Source of the DNA: an uncultured Lachnospiraceae bacterium
Lineage (GTDB): Bacteria > Bacillota > Clostridia > Lachnospirales > Lachnospiraceae
Direction: 5' to 3'
DNA length: 40,735 bases
NCBI GenBank assembly: GCA_937877165.1
Contig: CALEFO010000022.1
Span: 1-40,735, forward strand
Shown in pieces: positions 15,453 to 23,872 of this stretch. Every line of letters starts with the position of its first letter. Within the stretch, counting starts at the first letter, position 1. The notes below the pieces were generated by a model, which made no database searches, had not been told where the DNA came from, and saw only the letters and a list, made by a program, of their open reading frames with translations. The position numbers were made by a program, and so were the translations under genes.

Positions 15453-16547
15453 TCATCCTGTCTCTTTGACAATCGCGTTCTGCCGGAGGAAATCCGCCCA
15501 GAGCTCATACGCGGAGGCCTTCAGATGCACGCCATCCCCCGTCAGCTCCTCGCGAAGATCTCCGTTCTCATCACAGACCGCCGGGTTCATGTCCAGATAG
15601 AAGATATCTCTTCCGTTGGCCAATGTCGCAATCGCCGCATTCCTCTCCACCAGGTTGACGTTGTTCGTCACGGGATCCGAAGAGGAAAACGCCTTGCTGA
15701 CATGCATGTTTCCCTCAATGTAGAGGATCGCATCCGGCTCTGCCTGCCGGATTCTCTCCAGAAGAGCCTTATACTTCTCCACATAATTCACGGTCGTCGG
15801 CATACCGATTTCATTGATTCCCATGGAGACATAAATTTTACCATAAGAGTGATTGTCCAGAACCTCCTGCAGTGTCTGTTCGTCCTCCCAGACGCCATGC
15901 GTATACAGTGGAAGACTCTTGTCCAGCACGTTGTAGACCGACAAGGACTCCTTGGCCCAGAAGCTCGCGATGTCCTTCAGGGAGCTGTAGTCCCGGAATC
16001 CATCCGTCCGGGAATCTCCGATGAACAGCGCATCGGAGAAATACGAATCGTCCGGCACACTCTGCAGATAATAATAGGTTCCGTCCGGCGCAAACATTCC
16101 GCTGGTTGCGGTCTCAAAGACCGTTCCTGCCGGCGCCTGATACGCGGTATTCGTGTTCCCGTAGTCCGTTGCGGGGGCGACCTTGCTGTTCACTCCGTCC
16201 GGAATCTCATAGGTGACCGGCTCCGTCTCTTCCTGCGGCTGCGATCCGGCGTCCTCCGGAATCTCCTCAAACCCGGGAAGCGCATCCGCAGAAGCTGCCG
16301 AAGAGGCGCTCTCCTCTCCCGCCGCTTCCGCTGTGGAATCTCCCTGCTGATCTGCCAGCTCTTCTGCGCTCTCCGGTCCGGGTGCCGACTTTGCATGCAG
16401 GAAAAGAAGAAACGGCACGGCCGTAATCAGAAGCGCTGCAAGAAGCGGCATCTGCCCGATGCCTTCTGCAAGCCTTTTCTCTCTCCCCGCTCCCTTGTGA
16501 GATCTCTTTTCTCTTTTTTCTTCCTGTTCCAAATAATCTCTGTTCAA
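15453..16547 (-). CDS. Membrane-anchored SGNH hydrolase of the MBOAT unit
   Basis: A basic cytoplasmic N-terminus and one helix (residues about 33-51) anchor an extracellular part. An acidic Ser/Ala/Glu linker leads to an SGNH domain with FIGDSRTDGF (Ser179), an SMGINE third block and DGVHL (Asp338, His341). Such proteins partner with MBOAT acyltransferases to place or remove acetyl groups on exported glycans. The reading frame opens at TTG 16547 with only a distant AGAGAG. An ATG at residue 33 would remove the basic part in front of the helix, so the start is uncertain. It lies 86 bp after the MBOAT gene in the same operon. Confidence 0.82.
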   Translation of the reverse strand: MNRDYLEQEEKREKRSHKGAGREKRLAEGIGQMPLLAALLITAVPFLLFLHAKSAPGPESAEELADQQGDSTAEAAGEESASSAASADALPGFEEIPEDAGSQPQEETEPVTYEIPDGVNSKVAPATDYGNTNTAYQAPAGTVFETATSGMFAPDGTYYYLQSVPDDSYFSDALFIGDSRTDGFRDYSSLKDIASFWAKESLSVYNVLDKSLPLYTHGVWEDEQTLQEVLDNHSYGKIYVSMGINEIGMPTTVNYVEKYKALLERIRQAEPDAILYIEGNMHVSKAFSSSDPVTNNVNLVERNAAIATLANGRDIFYLDMNPAVCDENGDLREELTGDGVHLKASAYELWADFLRQNAIVKETG

Positions 16548-16633
16548 ATGATTGCTGTTCTCTCTGCCTTCTTTTGACGTGAGCCCGCCGGAAGGCCTGA
16601 TTTTCTTCTGTTCTTCTTAATCGCTGAAATCTT

Positions 16634-18004
16634 TTAATAGCTGAAATACATAAAGCGGTTCCCCGCCGAGTGAATGCTGTAATACATGCTGACCCAGAAC
16701 AGCACCGTCAGAAGCGCCGTCATCCAGGGCTTTCTGCGGCAGCGAACCAGGGTCTTGAACACTGCCGGCACGCACAAAGCCGCCGAAGCTGCAAAGAACG
16801 GCCAGTAAATGCCGAGATACTTCAGAAAGTCACCGCTGTTCACCGCTTCTCCGCTCCCGAAAAAGGGAAACAGGCGCGCAAAATATGTCCCGATATCCGC
16901 CATCTTCGGAATGGCGAAAATCACCCACGTGAGCGGAATGGCAACAAGTACGTGGATGCGCCCCACAGCCCTGAGAAGTCCTTCTCTCCGTGACAGCAGA
17001 TATTTCTCCGAAACAATCAGAAGTCCCAGGACAATGCCCCAGACCACATAGTTGAGCGTGCCGCCGTGCCAGAAGCCCGTCAATGCCCAAACGATCAGAA
17101 GATTGAAGATGGTCCTCGCCGTCCCCCTCCTGCTGCCGCCGAGAGGAATGTAGATGTAATCGCGAAACCATCGCCCCAGCGTTGCGTGCCAGCGGCGGTA
17201 GAACTCTCCGATGCTTCCCGCGGCATAGGGGTGTGCGAAGTTCTCCACAAAGGGAAAGCCCAGCATCATTCCGATCCCGGCTGCCATCAGCGAATATCCC
17301 CAGAAATCGTAGAACAGCTGGAAGGAATACCCGTAGGCTCCCAGCCATGCAAGCGGCGTCGAGATGCTCTCATATCCAATCTTGGAGATTTCATTCCAAA
17401 GGATGCCGATGCGGTCCGCCAGCAGTGTCTTCATGGCAAAGCCGATGGTCAGAAGAACCAGTCCGTCCTCAAAAAGCGCCGGTGTCACCTTCCTTCTGCT
17501 GAGCCGTCCTGCAAATCCGTCCCGATAACGCATAATCGGTCCCTGCGTCACCTGCGGAAACATGGTAAAATACGCGGCCGCCTGCACGAACGTCGGTCTG
17601 TTTCGGATTTCGCCCCGGAAAAGGTCAGCCTGCCAGGAAATCATCTTGAAAAGATAGAAAGAAAGTCCCACCGGAAGTGCAAAGGAGAAGGCAGTCTCCT
17701 GCTCCTGCGACAGAAGGGCCAGCACCTTGCAGACAACCAGAACTCCCGCATCCAGAGAGACAATCGCACAGAATTTCTTCCTCTCCCCGGATTCCCAAAG
17801 CGCACACCCTGCCAGATAATTGACAATCGTCAGAGCAATCAGAAGGACAGTCGGAAGAAGTCCTCCTGCCGCGTAGAAAACCACGCTGCCCGCGAAAAGA
17901 AGCGCGTTCCGGTATCTGCCCGGCACAAGATAAAACGCAATTAAAAAAACCGGCAGAAACACGCCAAGAAACTGCCAGTTTGAAAACACAAGGATATTAT
18001 TCAT
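16634..18004 (-). CDS. MBOAT-family O-acyltransferase (AlgI/DltB-like)
   Basis: The 456-aa polytopic protein has about ten helices. It carries the family signature FYRRWHATLGRWFRDYIYIP, then LGGSRRG, and the second histidine block TGFWHGG. PQVTQGPIMRY and FSNWQFLGVFLPVF are also typical of this family. It moves acyl groups across the membrane to an exported acceptor, in concert with the downstream SGNH protein. No dltA, dltC or dltD genes are present, so teichoic acid D-alanylation is unlikely and glycan O-acetylation is the better guess. The ribosome site at ATG 18004 is weak. Confidence 0.9.
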   Translation of the reverse strand: MNNILVFSNWQFLGVFLPVFLIAFYLVPGRYRNALLFAGSVVFYAAGGLLPTVLLIALTIVNYLAGCALWESGERKKFCAIVSLDAGVLVVCKVLALLSQEQETAFSFALPVGLSFYLFKMISWQADLFRGEIRNRPTFVQAAAYFTMFPQVTQGPIMRYRDGFAGRLSRRKVTPALFEDGLVLLTIGFAMKTLLADRIGILWNEISKIGYESISTPLAWLGAYGYSFQLFYDFWGYSLMAAGIGMMLGFPFVENFAHPYAAGSIGEFYRRWHATLGRWFRDYIYIPLGGSRRGTARTIFNLLIVWALTGFWHGGTLNYVVWGIVLGLLIVSEKYLLSRREGLLRAVGRIHVLVAIPLTWVIFAIPKMADIGTYFARLFPFFGSGEAVNSGDFLKYLGIYWPFFAASAALCVPAVFKTLVRCRRKPWMTALLTVLFWVSMYYSIHSAGNRFMYFSY

Positions 18005-18069
18005 ATAGGATGATCGTTTCTCTCCATCTGCCTTTCACACCGCAGTCGAAAGGCAGGCGGAGATTATTG

Positions 18070-18561
18070 TTAATTTTTCTTCGCCGGGTCCTGATTCCAG
18101 GTTCCGATCAGCTGTGTCTCAATGGCAGAGATCGCCGCAGTGCTTCCTTCTGCATAAATAATCCGCCCGGATTCCATATAAATCTCGCGGCAGGAATCCT
18201 TCACCGTCTCCACCTCGGCCTGATAATTCGGTCCGGTGTATTCCGTGCCATTCATCTGCTGCGCAACGCTGTCATAATAGCTCTGTGCCTCTTTGCTGTC
18301 CGAAAAGCGGACATAGCACACGGAATATCCATTCTCTTCATCCGTCGCAAGATACGAATCCGACAGACTGGTGTAAGTCCCCGTCTCTTTCAGCGCAGCG
18401 CTGGTATCCTGAACCTGAAGGCCATTGTCCTCACAAATCTTCCGGAATTCCTTCCCTGTCGCAAGAAACTTCATGGAACTGCAGCCGGTCATGATAGCAA
18501 GAGCCGCAAGAGCCGCTGCTGCACACCGGAGCTTATGAAACTGACGTTTATGTTCTGTCAT
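18070..18561 (-). CDS. Small lipoprotein upstream of the MBOAT gene
   Basis: The 163-aa protein has a signal peptide ending in the lipobox IMTGC (Cys27), so it should be lipid-anchored outside the membrane. The mature part has two repeats of a YYDSVAQQM-like helix and beta-strand pattern, with no family I can name. ATG 18561 has AAAGGAGG eight bases ahead; a TTG two codons upstream falls inside the spacer and is rejected. It is first in an operon with the MBOAT and SGNH genes, so it may assist glycan acylation, but that is inferred only from position. Confidence 0.78.
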   Translation of the reverse strand: MTEHKRQFHKLRCAAAALAALAIMTGCSSMKFLATGKEFRKICEDNGLQVQDTSAALKETGTYTSLSDSYLATDEENGYSVCYVRFSDSKEAQSYYDSVAQQMNGTEYTGPNYQAEVETVKDSCREIYMESGRIIYAEGSTAAISAIETQLIGTWNQDPAKKN

Positions 18562-18677
18562 TCCCAAGGCCTCCTTTCTTCGGAATGGGATACCCTTCCA
18601 TTATAACCTTTCCGATGAATTTATGGCACCAGGATTTTCTGATTTTAACGTCTACCTGAAGCAAAAATCCGCAAAGC

Positions 18678-19739
18678 TCACTCTTTTCTCCCGCCGGAAG
18701 GAGCATCCGGCACCGGATCACCCAAACGCTTGGTGCTCATCCGCATCACGCATTTTCCCTGAATCAGACTCACCCCGCTTCGGTACTCCTCATTCTCAAT
18801 CCGGTGCAGGAGAACATGCACGGCTCTCTTTGCCATTTCACCGCGGTTGATGTCATAGGTGGTAAAAAACGGTTTCCCGGCACCGCCTTCCTCATAATTG
18901 TCAAAGCCGACCAGAGAGACATTCTCCGGCACGCGAAGTCCCATCTCCTGCAGCTTCTCCGAAAACACCTGCGCACTGCGGTCACTGCTGCAGAAGAACG
19001 CGCTCGGAACACTGCTTTCCGGCACCCGCAGCTCTGCCGCCTCATACGGACGACCTGTTTCCGGATCCCGGTCATCAATCAGCCAGCCCGCCGCATAGGA
19101 AAGGCCCTTCTCCATCAGCGCCTTCATGCCTCCCAGATACCGGTCATCAATGCTGTTCGTGGTGCGAAGGGTTCCTACAAAGCCGATGTGTTCATGTCCC
19201 AGCTTCAAAAGCTCCTCCACCATTCTTTGTCCGCCAAGAAAATTATTGGAGATCACGCTGTCATTGTTCCCAAGGATGGAGAGAGTGTCCACAAAAACCA
19301 ATGGGATCTGCGCCGTATTTTCCAGATTCCGGACATAGGAAGGCTTCAGGGACCCGAGCACGAACAGCCCGTTTATATGCCGCCCGTCAAGAAGCCCTGG
19401 AAGCTTTCCTTCTTCTTCCTCCTCTTCAGAAACAAGCTCCAGAAGGCAGAAGCACCCCTTCTTCGCAAGCCGCACGGAAAGATCCCGGTAAACATTCCAG
19501 TACAGCGACAGCCGGTCGGTAAAGTAGCGGGCCGCCGCCACCACACCAACCGTATAATTCAGGTCTGTGCTCTGTTCCACTGCCCTGCTGCGCAGATACC
19601 CCATTTCCTGTGCGGCCTCGCTGATCTGCTGCCTTGTTGCCTCGCTGACTCCCTTCTGGCCGGAAAGTGCTTTTGATACTGTGACAATACTGACGCCGCA
19701 TCTCGTGGCGATATCGCTCAATGTGACACTTTTGCCCAT
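18678..19739 (-). CDS. LacI-family transcriptional regulator (third of a tandem set)
   Basis: The 353-aa protein starts with the LacI helix-turn-helix VTLSDIATRCGVSIVTVSKALSG, in parts over residues 4-26, with hinge residues to about 60. The effector domain carries SNNFLGGQRMVEELLKLGHEHIGFVG, split across about residues 165-190, and SLVGFDNYEEGG. It resembles its upstream neighbour in length and order of motifs. The ribosome site before ATG 19739 is weak (GGGACT). No sugar operon is adjacent, so the regulon cannot be named. Confidence 0.9.
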   Translation of the reverse strand: MGKSVTLSDIATRCGVSIVTVSKALSGQKGVSEATRQQISEAAQEMGYLRSRAVEQSTDLNYTVGVVAAARYFTDRLSLYWNVYRDLSVRLAKKGCFCLLELVSEEEEEEGKLPGLLDGRHINGLFVLGSLKPSYVRNLENTAQIPLVFVDTLSILGNNDSVISNNFLGGQRMVEELLKLGHEHIGFVGTLRTTNSIDDRYLGGMKALMEKGLSYAAGWLIDDRDPETGRPYEAAELRVPESSVPSAFFCSSDRSAQVFSEKLQEMGLRVPENVSLVGFDNYEEGGAGKPFFTTYDINRGEMAKRAVHVLLHRIENEEYRSGVSLIQGKCVMRMSTKRLGDPVPDAPSGGRKE

Positions 19740-19821
19740 AATCTAGTCCCGAATCTTTTTCTTCCCTTTCCCTGCTCTGTCTGATTCCCTTTCGGACAGC
19801 CCTCTGCCTGCCGTTCTGTGC

Positions 19822-20844
19822 TCACTGCACCCTCGGTGCGGCTACGCTCTCCCTTTCCACCAGAAGACTGTCCACGAACTGAACCTTCGGGCGGCATCCG
19901 GGCTCCGTCCTATTCTGGATCACTGCCTGCACTGCTTTCAGTGCCATCTTCTCCATGTCGACATGGAAGGTGGTCAGTTTTTTCCCGAGAGGATTCCCGT
20001 ACAGATAATCGTCATAGGAGGTCAGTGAAATGTCTGTCGGAATCCGAAGTCCTCTCTGCTCCAATGCATCCGCGAGAATCGCCGCGCCGTAGTCGCTGCT
20101 GCAGGCAAAGGCGGTCGGCATTGTTCCGGGAAGCGTGATGCCCGTTTCCCTCTCATCCTCTGCGCGTCTGTCCTTCAGAATCCACTCCGGTTGAAGCTGC
20201 AGCTTATTGTCATCCAGACACTTGAGATATCCATAAAAACGATCCTGAATATTCCGCGATACTTCCGGCGTCCCGACAAAACCGATGTTCTGATGACCGT
20301 GGTCAATCAGGTACTGCGTAGCCCGATACATCCCGATTCCATTGTTGGAGAGCACCGCGCTGCAGTTATAGTCCGGATCACGAAAATCCAGAAGAACCGT
20401 GCGTTCCTCCGCCTTCTGCATAATACGCTCCAGATAGCTCTTCCCGATTCTTCCAATGATGATCAGCTGATCCGCTTTCCCGGACTCCAGACACCTGGGA
20501 AGAGACGGCTTTGCCGCCATCTCTTCCTCCTTCGTCAGAATTTCAAGTGCCGAATACATCCCATGGCGTGAAAGGCAGAAGGCAACCTTCTGATACATTT
20601 CCCAGTAAAAAGAAACACCGATGCGCATGTAACGGTCCGACACCAGAATTCCAATGGTCTCCTGCGGTTTTTCCTTTTTCTCATAGCGGGCCATATCATA
20701 GCCGCACTCCCGCGCCGTCTCCATGATCCGGCTGCGCAGCTCTTCGCTGACACCCTTTCTTCCGGCAAGAGCATTGGAAACCGTAACGGTACTGACGCCT
20801 GCTTTCTTCGCGATGTCACTTAATTTGACTGATTTCCTGGACAT
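19822..20844 (-). CDS. LacI-family transcriptional regulator (second of a tandem set)
   Basis: The 340-aa protein begins MSRKSVKLSDIAKKAGVSTV, the LacI DNA-reading head, followed by TVSNALAGRKGVS. The effector domain has LIDHGHQNIGFVGTPE and ISLTSYDDYLYGNPLGKK. ATG 20844 is preferred because AAGGAG lies six bases ahead; the frame is open eight codons further without a leader sequence. It overlaps the end of the upstream regulator gene by 29 bases, which implies co-translation. Its effector domain is more like the third regulator than the first. Confidence 0.9.
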   Translation of the reverse strand: MSRKSVKLSDIAKKAGVSTVTVSNALAGRKGVSEELRSRIMETARECGYDMARYEKKEKPQETIGILVSDRYMRIGVSFYWEMYQKVAFCLSRHGMYSALEILTKEEEMAAKPSLPRCLESGKADQLIIIGRIGKSYLERIMQKAEERTVLLDFRDPDYNCSAVLSNNGIGMYRATQYLIDHGHQNIGFVGTPEVSRNIQDRFYGYLKCLDDNKLQLQPEWILKDRRAEDERETGITLPGTMPTAFACSSDYGAAILADALEQRGLRIPTDISLTSYDDYLYGNPLGKKLTTFHVDMEKMALKAVQAVIQNRTEPGCRPKVQFVDSLLVERESVAAPRVQ

Positions 20845-21700
20845 AGTGCACTCCTTCCGGTTCGTCATGACATTTCATGCGGTGCATCAGAATCCGTATG
20901 GCCTCCTGCACCAGTCCTTCCTCATCCGAAAGAATTCTCTCCTCCCGGCGCGGCAGCTCTCCGCAGATGATGACTCTTCCCTTCTCCGGAAGCGCAGAAT
21001 TCTCAAAGCCTCCCGTACACAGCAGGGCGTCGCATCCGGAAGAATCGGCTTCTCTTGCGTTGCGGAATACGTTCCTGCGCTCATACAACGGCATCCCATA
21101 GAATTCCGCGAGTGCACTCCAGAATCCATACTCGCGGCTCCGCTCCTCATCGGTCTCGTCTGAGAGAAGAACCATGCCCGGATTCCGGATTCCTTCCCGG
21201 TGCAGCCTCGCCACTGCGTCATACACGGCATGATAGACGTCAGAAACCACATAATCCGCTCTGACGTAAATACTCCACCCGCCTATGACCACGATGGGGA
21301 GCATATAGCGGCTGCGGATCACCGCAATTTCATCACTGGTCCACGGTCCGATGAGAAAAAGGCCTTCGGTCTCCGGAAGGACCTTCTCCATACTGATCAC
21401 CGCACCGCGCCGCTCTGCCTCCCGAACCAGAAGACGCGTCAGCTTGCTCCAGCGTTCCTTCCGATGCAAGGGAATGTGTGGAACCGTCATTACCGCAATG
21501 CTCCTTCGTTCCAGAGGCTCTTCTCTTCGCTGTTCCTCGTACCGGTACTGATACCCCAGCTCATCCGCCTTGGCCCGGATCTTCTCCCGCAGCTGCCTGC
21601 TCACGCCCGTTTTCCCGGAAAGCGCATTGGAAACGCTGACAACACTGACGCCAACAGCATCGGCTATGGTCTTTAAATTGATGCTTTTTCTCGGTCTCAT
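20816..21700 (-). CDS. Short, divergent LacI-family regulator (first of a tandem set)
   Basis: At 294 aa it is about 40 residues shorter than normal LacI proteins. The head is intact (INLKTIADAVGVSVVSVSNA, then LSGKTGVSRQLREKI). The effector domain is recognisable but reduced: LFLIGPWTSDEIAV, then VVIGGW and YVVSDVYHAVYDAVARL. ATG 21700 directly starts the head. The frame remains open to 21880 only by running through the repeat element, so the long form is rejected. The likely ribosome site GGGG lies seven bases ahead and sits on the edge of repeat copy 2. The shortened sensor may bind no sugar or an unusual ligand. Confidence 0.82.
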   Translation of the reverse strand: MRPRKSINLKTIADAVGVSVVSVSNALSGKTGVSRQLREKIRAKADELGYQYRYEEQRREEPLERRSIAVMTVPHIPLHRKERWSKLTRLLVREAERRGAVISMEKVLPETEGLFLIGPWTSDEIAVIRSRYMLPIVVIGGWSIYVRADYVVSDVYHAVYDAVARLHREGIRNPGMVLLSDETDEERSREYGFWSALAEFYGMPLYERRNVFRNAREADSSGCDALLCTGGFENSALPEKGRVIICGELPRREERILSDEEGLVQEAIRILMHRMKCHDEPEGVHYVQEISQIK

Positions 21701-21706
21701 CTTTCT

Positions 21707-21813
21707 ACCCCGCTGAGGCAAAATCCGCGAAGGCGGTTTTGCCGAATGCGGCAGCCGGTGCGCCAGCACCGATGCTGCTGTTTGAAAGTGACATATCGAT
21801 GTCGCTTTCAAAC
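21707..21813. repeat. Interspersed hairpin repeat, copy 2 (full length)
   Basis: Three hairpins follow each other. A is GGCAAAATCCGC to GGCGGTTTTGCC, imperfect here. B pairs GGCAGC-CGGTGC with GCACCG-AT-GCTGC. C (21780-21813) is GTTTGAAAGTGACAT pairing with ATGTCGCTTTCAAAC. It is the longest copy and ends CTT, immediately followed by the start of a second partial copy. Confidence 0.8.
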
Positions 21814-21815
21814 TT

Positions 21816-21883
21816 ACCCCGCTGAGGCAAAATCCGCGAAGGCGAATTCTCTCTGTATGCAGAGTGCCGCTAAGCGGCACTCT
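21816..21883. repeat. Partial repeat copy joined to a different perfect hairpin
   Basis: ACCCCGCTGAGGC to CGAAGGCG (21816-21843) repeats the first 28 bases of copy 2 and then stops in mid-hairpin. After 17 unrelated bases there is a perfect 11-bp palindrome, AGAGTGCCGCT-A-AGCGGCACTCT (21861-21883), that no other copy has. Bases 21884-22074 hold no gene that I can see. Confidence 0.65.
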
Positions 21884-22074
21884 AAATAGGAGAAGCTGTC
21901 ATCAGCTGTATATTATGCTTTGTTTTAGTTGTAGAAGAGTATAGCGGATCAGCGTTTTGACTGCCATATCATTCCGGTGCTTTCGGTTATTTTAATAATT
22001 TTTAGCGGGATCTTGGCAGAATCTTTATATTTCCGGTGCCTTTTTTGATGCTCTCACAACAAGCAGGCCGGTTA

Positions 22075-22083
22075 TGGTATACT
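22075..22083 (+). promoter_or_regulatory. Extended -10 promoter of the DUF5684 gene
   Basis: TGG followed by TATACT forms an extended -10 box about 140 bases ahead of the ATG, leaving a fairly long untranslated leader. No good -35 is visible. Confidence 0.45.
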
Positions 22084-22222
22084 TTGATTTACATAGAAGC
22101 GCAGCTGCGTTTTCTTAAAACAATCGCGTCCGTCTTATATGTGGACCGATGCATCCGGGGATCCGTTTTGGCGGCTTTCCCGTCATGTGCCGCAGGGAGG
22201 CTGCGGCAGGAAAGGAGTACCA

Positions 22223-22591
22223 ATGGATTCTGTAAACTCTTTGGCAACGCAGGGGACCAGCACACTTTCAACCGTCATCACCGTAGTTCTGTGGGTGCTT
22301 ACGATCATCGCCACCTGGAGGATTTACGAAAAGGCCGATCAGGCAGGCTGGAAATCCATCATTCCGATCTACAGTGATTACATCCGTTTCAAGATCACCT
22401 TCCGTTCCGGGTGGTTCTTCCTGCTGATGTTCATCCCGGTTTTGAATATCGTGATCTACATCATGCTGCAGAATAAGCTTGCCAAAGCCTTCGGCCATGG
22501 CATTGGCTTTACACTCGGTCTGATTTTCCTTCCGACCCTCTTTACACTGATTCTCGGATTCAACAGCGATACCTATCAGTTCCCGGAATAA
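22223..22591 (+). CDS. DUF5684-type small membrane protein
   Basis: The 122-aa protein has about four membrane segments and the DUF5684 pattern: RIYEKADQAGWKSIIPIYSDY, here at residues about 32-52, then WFFLLMFIPVLNIV and FGHGIGFTLGLIFLP, ending near LGFNSDTYQ. In this family the function is unknown; members are common in Gram-positive bacteria, often fused to other domains. AAAGGAG precedes ATG 22223 by a normal distance, and the longer open frame from 22139 lacks a leader sequence. It is monocistronic with its own strong terminator. Confidence 0.82.
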   Translation: MDSVNSLATQGTSTLSTVITVVLWVLTIIATWRIYEKADQAGWKSIIPIYSDYIRFKITFRSGWFFLLMFIPVLNIVIYIMLQNKLAKAFGHGIGFTLGLIFLPTLFTLILGFNSDTYQFPE

Positions 22592-22663
22592 GAAATCCAG
22601 GATAGGAACAGTTTTCATGCGAACAGGCAGCAGTAAACATCTGCCAGACACAGATGTCAGAAT

Positions 22664-22704
22664 CCCCGGGATGCAGGAAGACCTGCATCCCGGGGGTTCT
22701 TTTT
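22664..22704 (+). terminator. Strong terminator of the DUF5684 gene
   Basis: A perfect 14-bp stem, CCCCGGGATGCAGG-AAGA-CCTGCATCCCGGGG, followed by GTTCTTTTT. The convergent dehydrogenase gene ends 24 bases further on. Confidence 0.92.
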
Positions 22705-22727
22705 AGCTGATGGCCGGAACGGACAAC

Positions 22728-23744
22728 TCACGAATTTCCGAATTCATAGCGGTAATAATCCATCACGAGAGACACCTTTTTGTTATCCTCGAAGGTGCTC
22801 TTTAACTGGTTGACAGGATAGGTGACCGGCTTATCCTCCAGCACCTCCACCACGCCGAGGGCCGCCTGATAGGCCATGCGCTCCAACGCCTCCACTGTGA
22901 AGGCCGCCGTATGCGGCGTCACGATGACATTGTCCATATGAAGAAGCGGGTTGTCCGGCTTCGGAAGGTTCCCTTCGAAGACATCCAGCGCTGCTCCCAT
23001 GATCTTCTTCTCACGAAGCGTCCGGATCAGTGCCTCTTCATCCACCACTTCGCCCCGGCCGGTGTTCACAAGGTATGCCGTCGTTTTCATGCAGGAGAGC
23101 TCTTTTTCCCCGATCATGTGGCGCGTTGCGGTCGTGCCCGGAAGGTGAAGCGAGAGGAAATCCGCCTGACGGATCACCTTTTCCATGTCCGGCTCCAGCA
23201 TGCAGTAATCCAGCTTCTCCGGCGACTCAATATGCCGGTTGTAGCCGATGACCTTCATGTTGAGGCCGTATGCCGCCATCTTCGCAACCTGCGTTCCGAT
23301 GTTTCCCATACCGATGATACCGAGCGTCTTTCCGGAGACATTCTCTCCGAGACGCTTTCTCACCTCCATGTTGCCTTCCTTGAATTCGTTGTTGTAATCA
23401 ATGGATCCCTTTGCCAGCATCAGAATCAGCCCGATCGTGTATTCCGCCACGGCCCGCTTGTTGGAGCTCGCCGCATTCGTCACCTGAATTCCCCGCTTCG
23501 TTGCCGCGTCCACATCAATACAGTCCACGCCGACGCCATGCATGGAGATCACCTTCAGCTTCGGGCACTGATCCATGATCTCCCCGGTCAGATGCGCATT
23601 CCGCGTCAGGATGCCGTCGCAATTCTTTCCCTCCTGCACCAGAGTCTTTGGATCAATTCCAGTCCCCTGCACCACTTCAAAGCCATGCTCCTTCAGTAAA
23701 TCAATTCCCTTCTCATTGATGGGTTCCGTCACAAGAACTTTCAT
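22728..23744 (-). CDS. D-2-hydroxyacid dehydrogenase (phosphoglycerate dehydrogenase-like)
   Basis: The 338-aa NAD-dependent oxidoreductase has the Rossmann motif GMGNIG (145-150) and the catalytic trio Arg230 (NTGRG), Glu257 (DVFEG) and His278 (TPHTA). The N-terminal lid domain is of normal size, and there is no C-terminal ACT domain, so a role in serine synthesis is not indicated. It probably reduces a 2-ketoacid or oxidises a 2-hydroxyacid. It lies 119 bp downstream of the racemase-family gene in the same direction, suggesting a joint path for a hydroxy or amino dicarboxylate. A degenerate copy of the hairpin repeat lies in the gap. AGAGGT precedes the ATG. Confidence 0.9.
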   Translation of the reverse strand: MKVLVTEPINEKGIDLLKEHGFEVVQGTGIDPKTLVQEGKNCDGILTRNAHLTGEIMDQCPKLKVISMHGVGVDCIDVDAATKRGIQVTNAASSNKRAVAEYTIGLILMLAKGSIDYNNEFKEGNMEVRKRLGENVSGKTLGIIGMGNIGTQVAKMAAYGLNMKVIGYNRHIESPEKLDYCMLEPDMEKVIRQADFLSLHLPGTTATRHMIGEKELSCMKTTAYLVNTGRGEVVDEEALIRTLREKKIMGAALDVFEGNLPKPDNPLLHMDNVIVTPHTAAFTVEALERMAYQAALGVVEVLEDKPVTYPVNQLKSTFEDNKKVSLVMDYYRYEFGNS

Positions 23745-23824
23745 AGCTTACCTCTTCCTCCGCTTCTGCCGCAGCAATGTTCCAATCCTGCTTCTTGCGG
23801 CAGGTTCTGTCACCTTCATCACTT

Positions 23825-23872
23825 GCTGAGGCATCATCCGCGAAAACAATTTTGCCAAATGCGTCAGCCCGT
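23825..23872. repeat. Interspersed hairpin repeat, copy 3 (degenerate)
   Basis: GCTGAGGCATCATCCGCG, then TTTTGCC, AATGCGTCAG and CCGTG, follows the order of hairpin A and the start of hairpin B, with several changes that break both stems. The racemase stop codon (23864-23866) lies inside it, so here the repeat has entered or supplied the 3' end of a gene. Confidence 0.5.

Noticed and set aside
22728..23744. Serine-pathway phosphoglycerate dehydrogenase (serA).
   Set aside because: The C-terminal regulatory domain is absent and no serine genes are adjacent, so only the broader 2-hydroxyacid dehydrogenase name is used.
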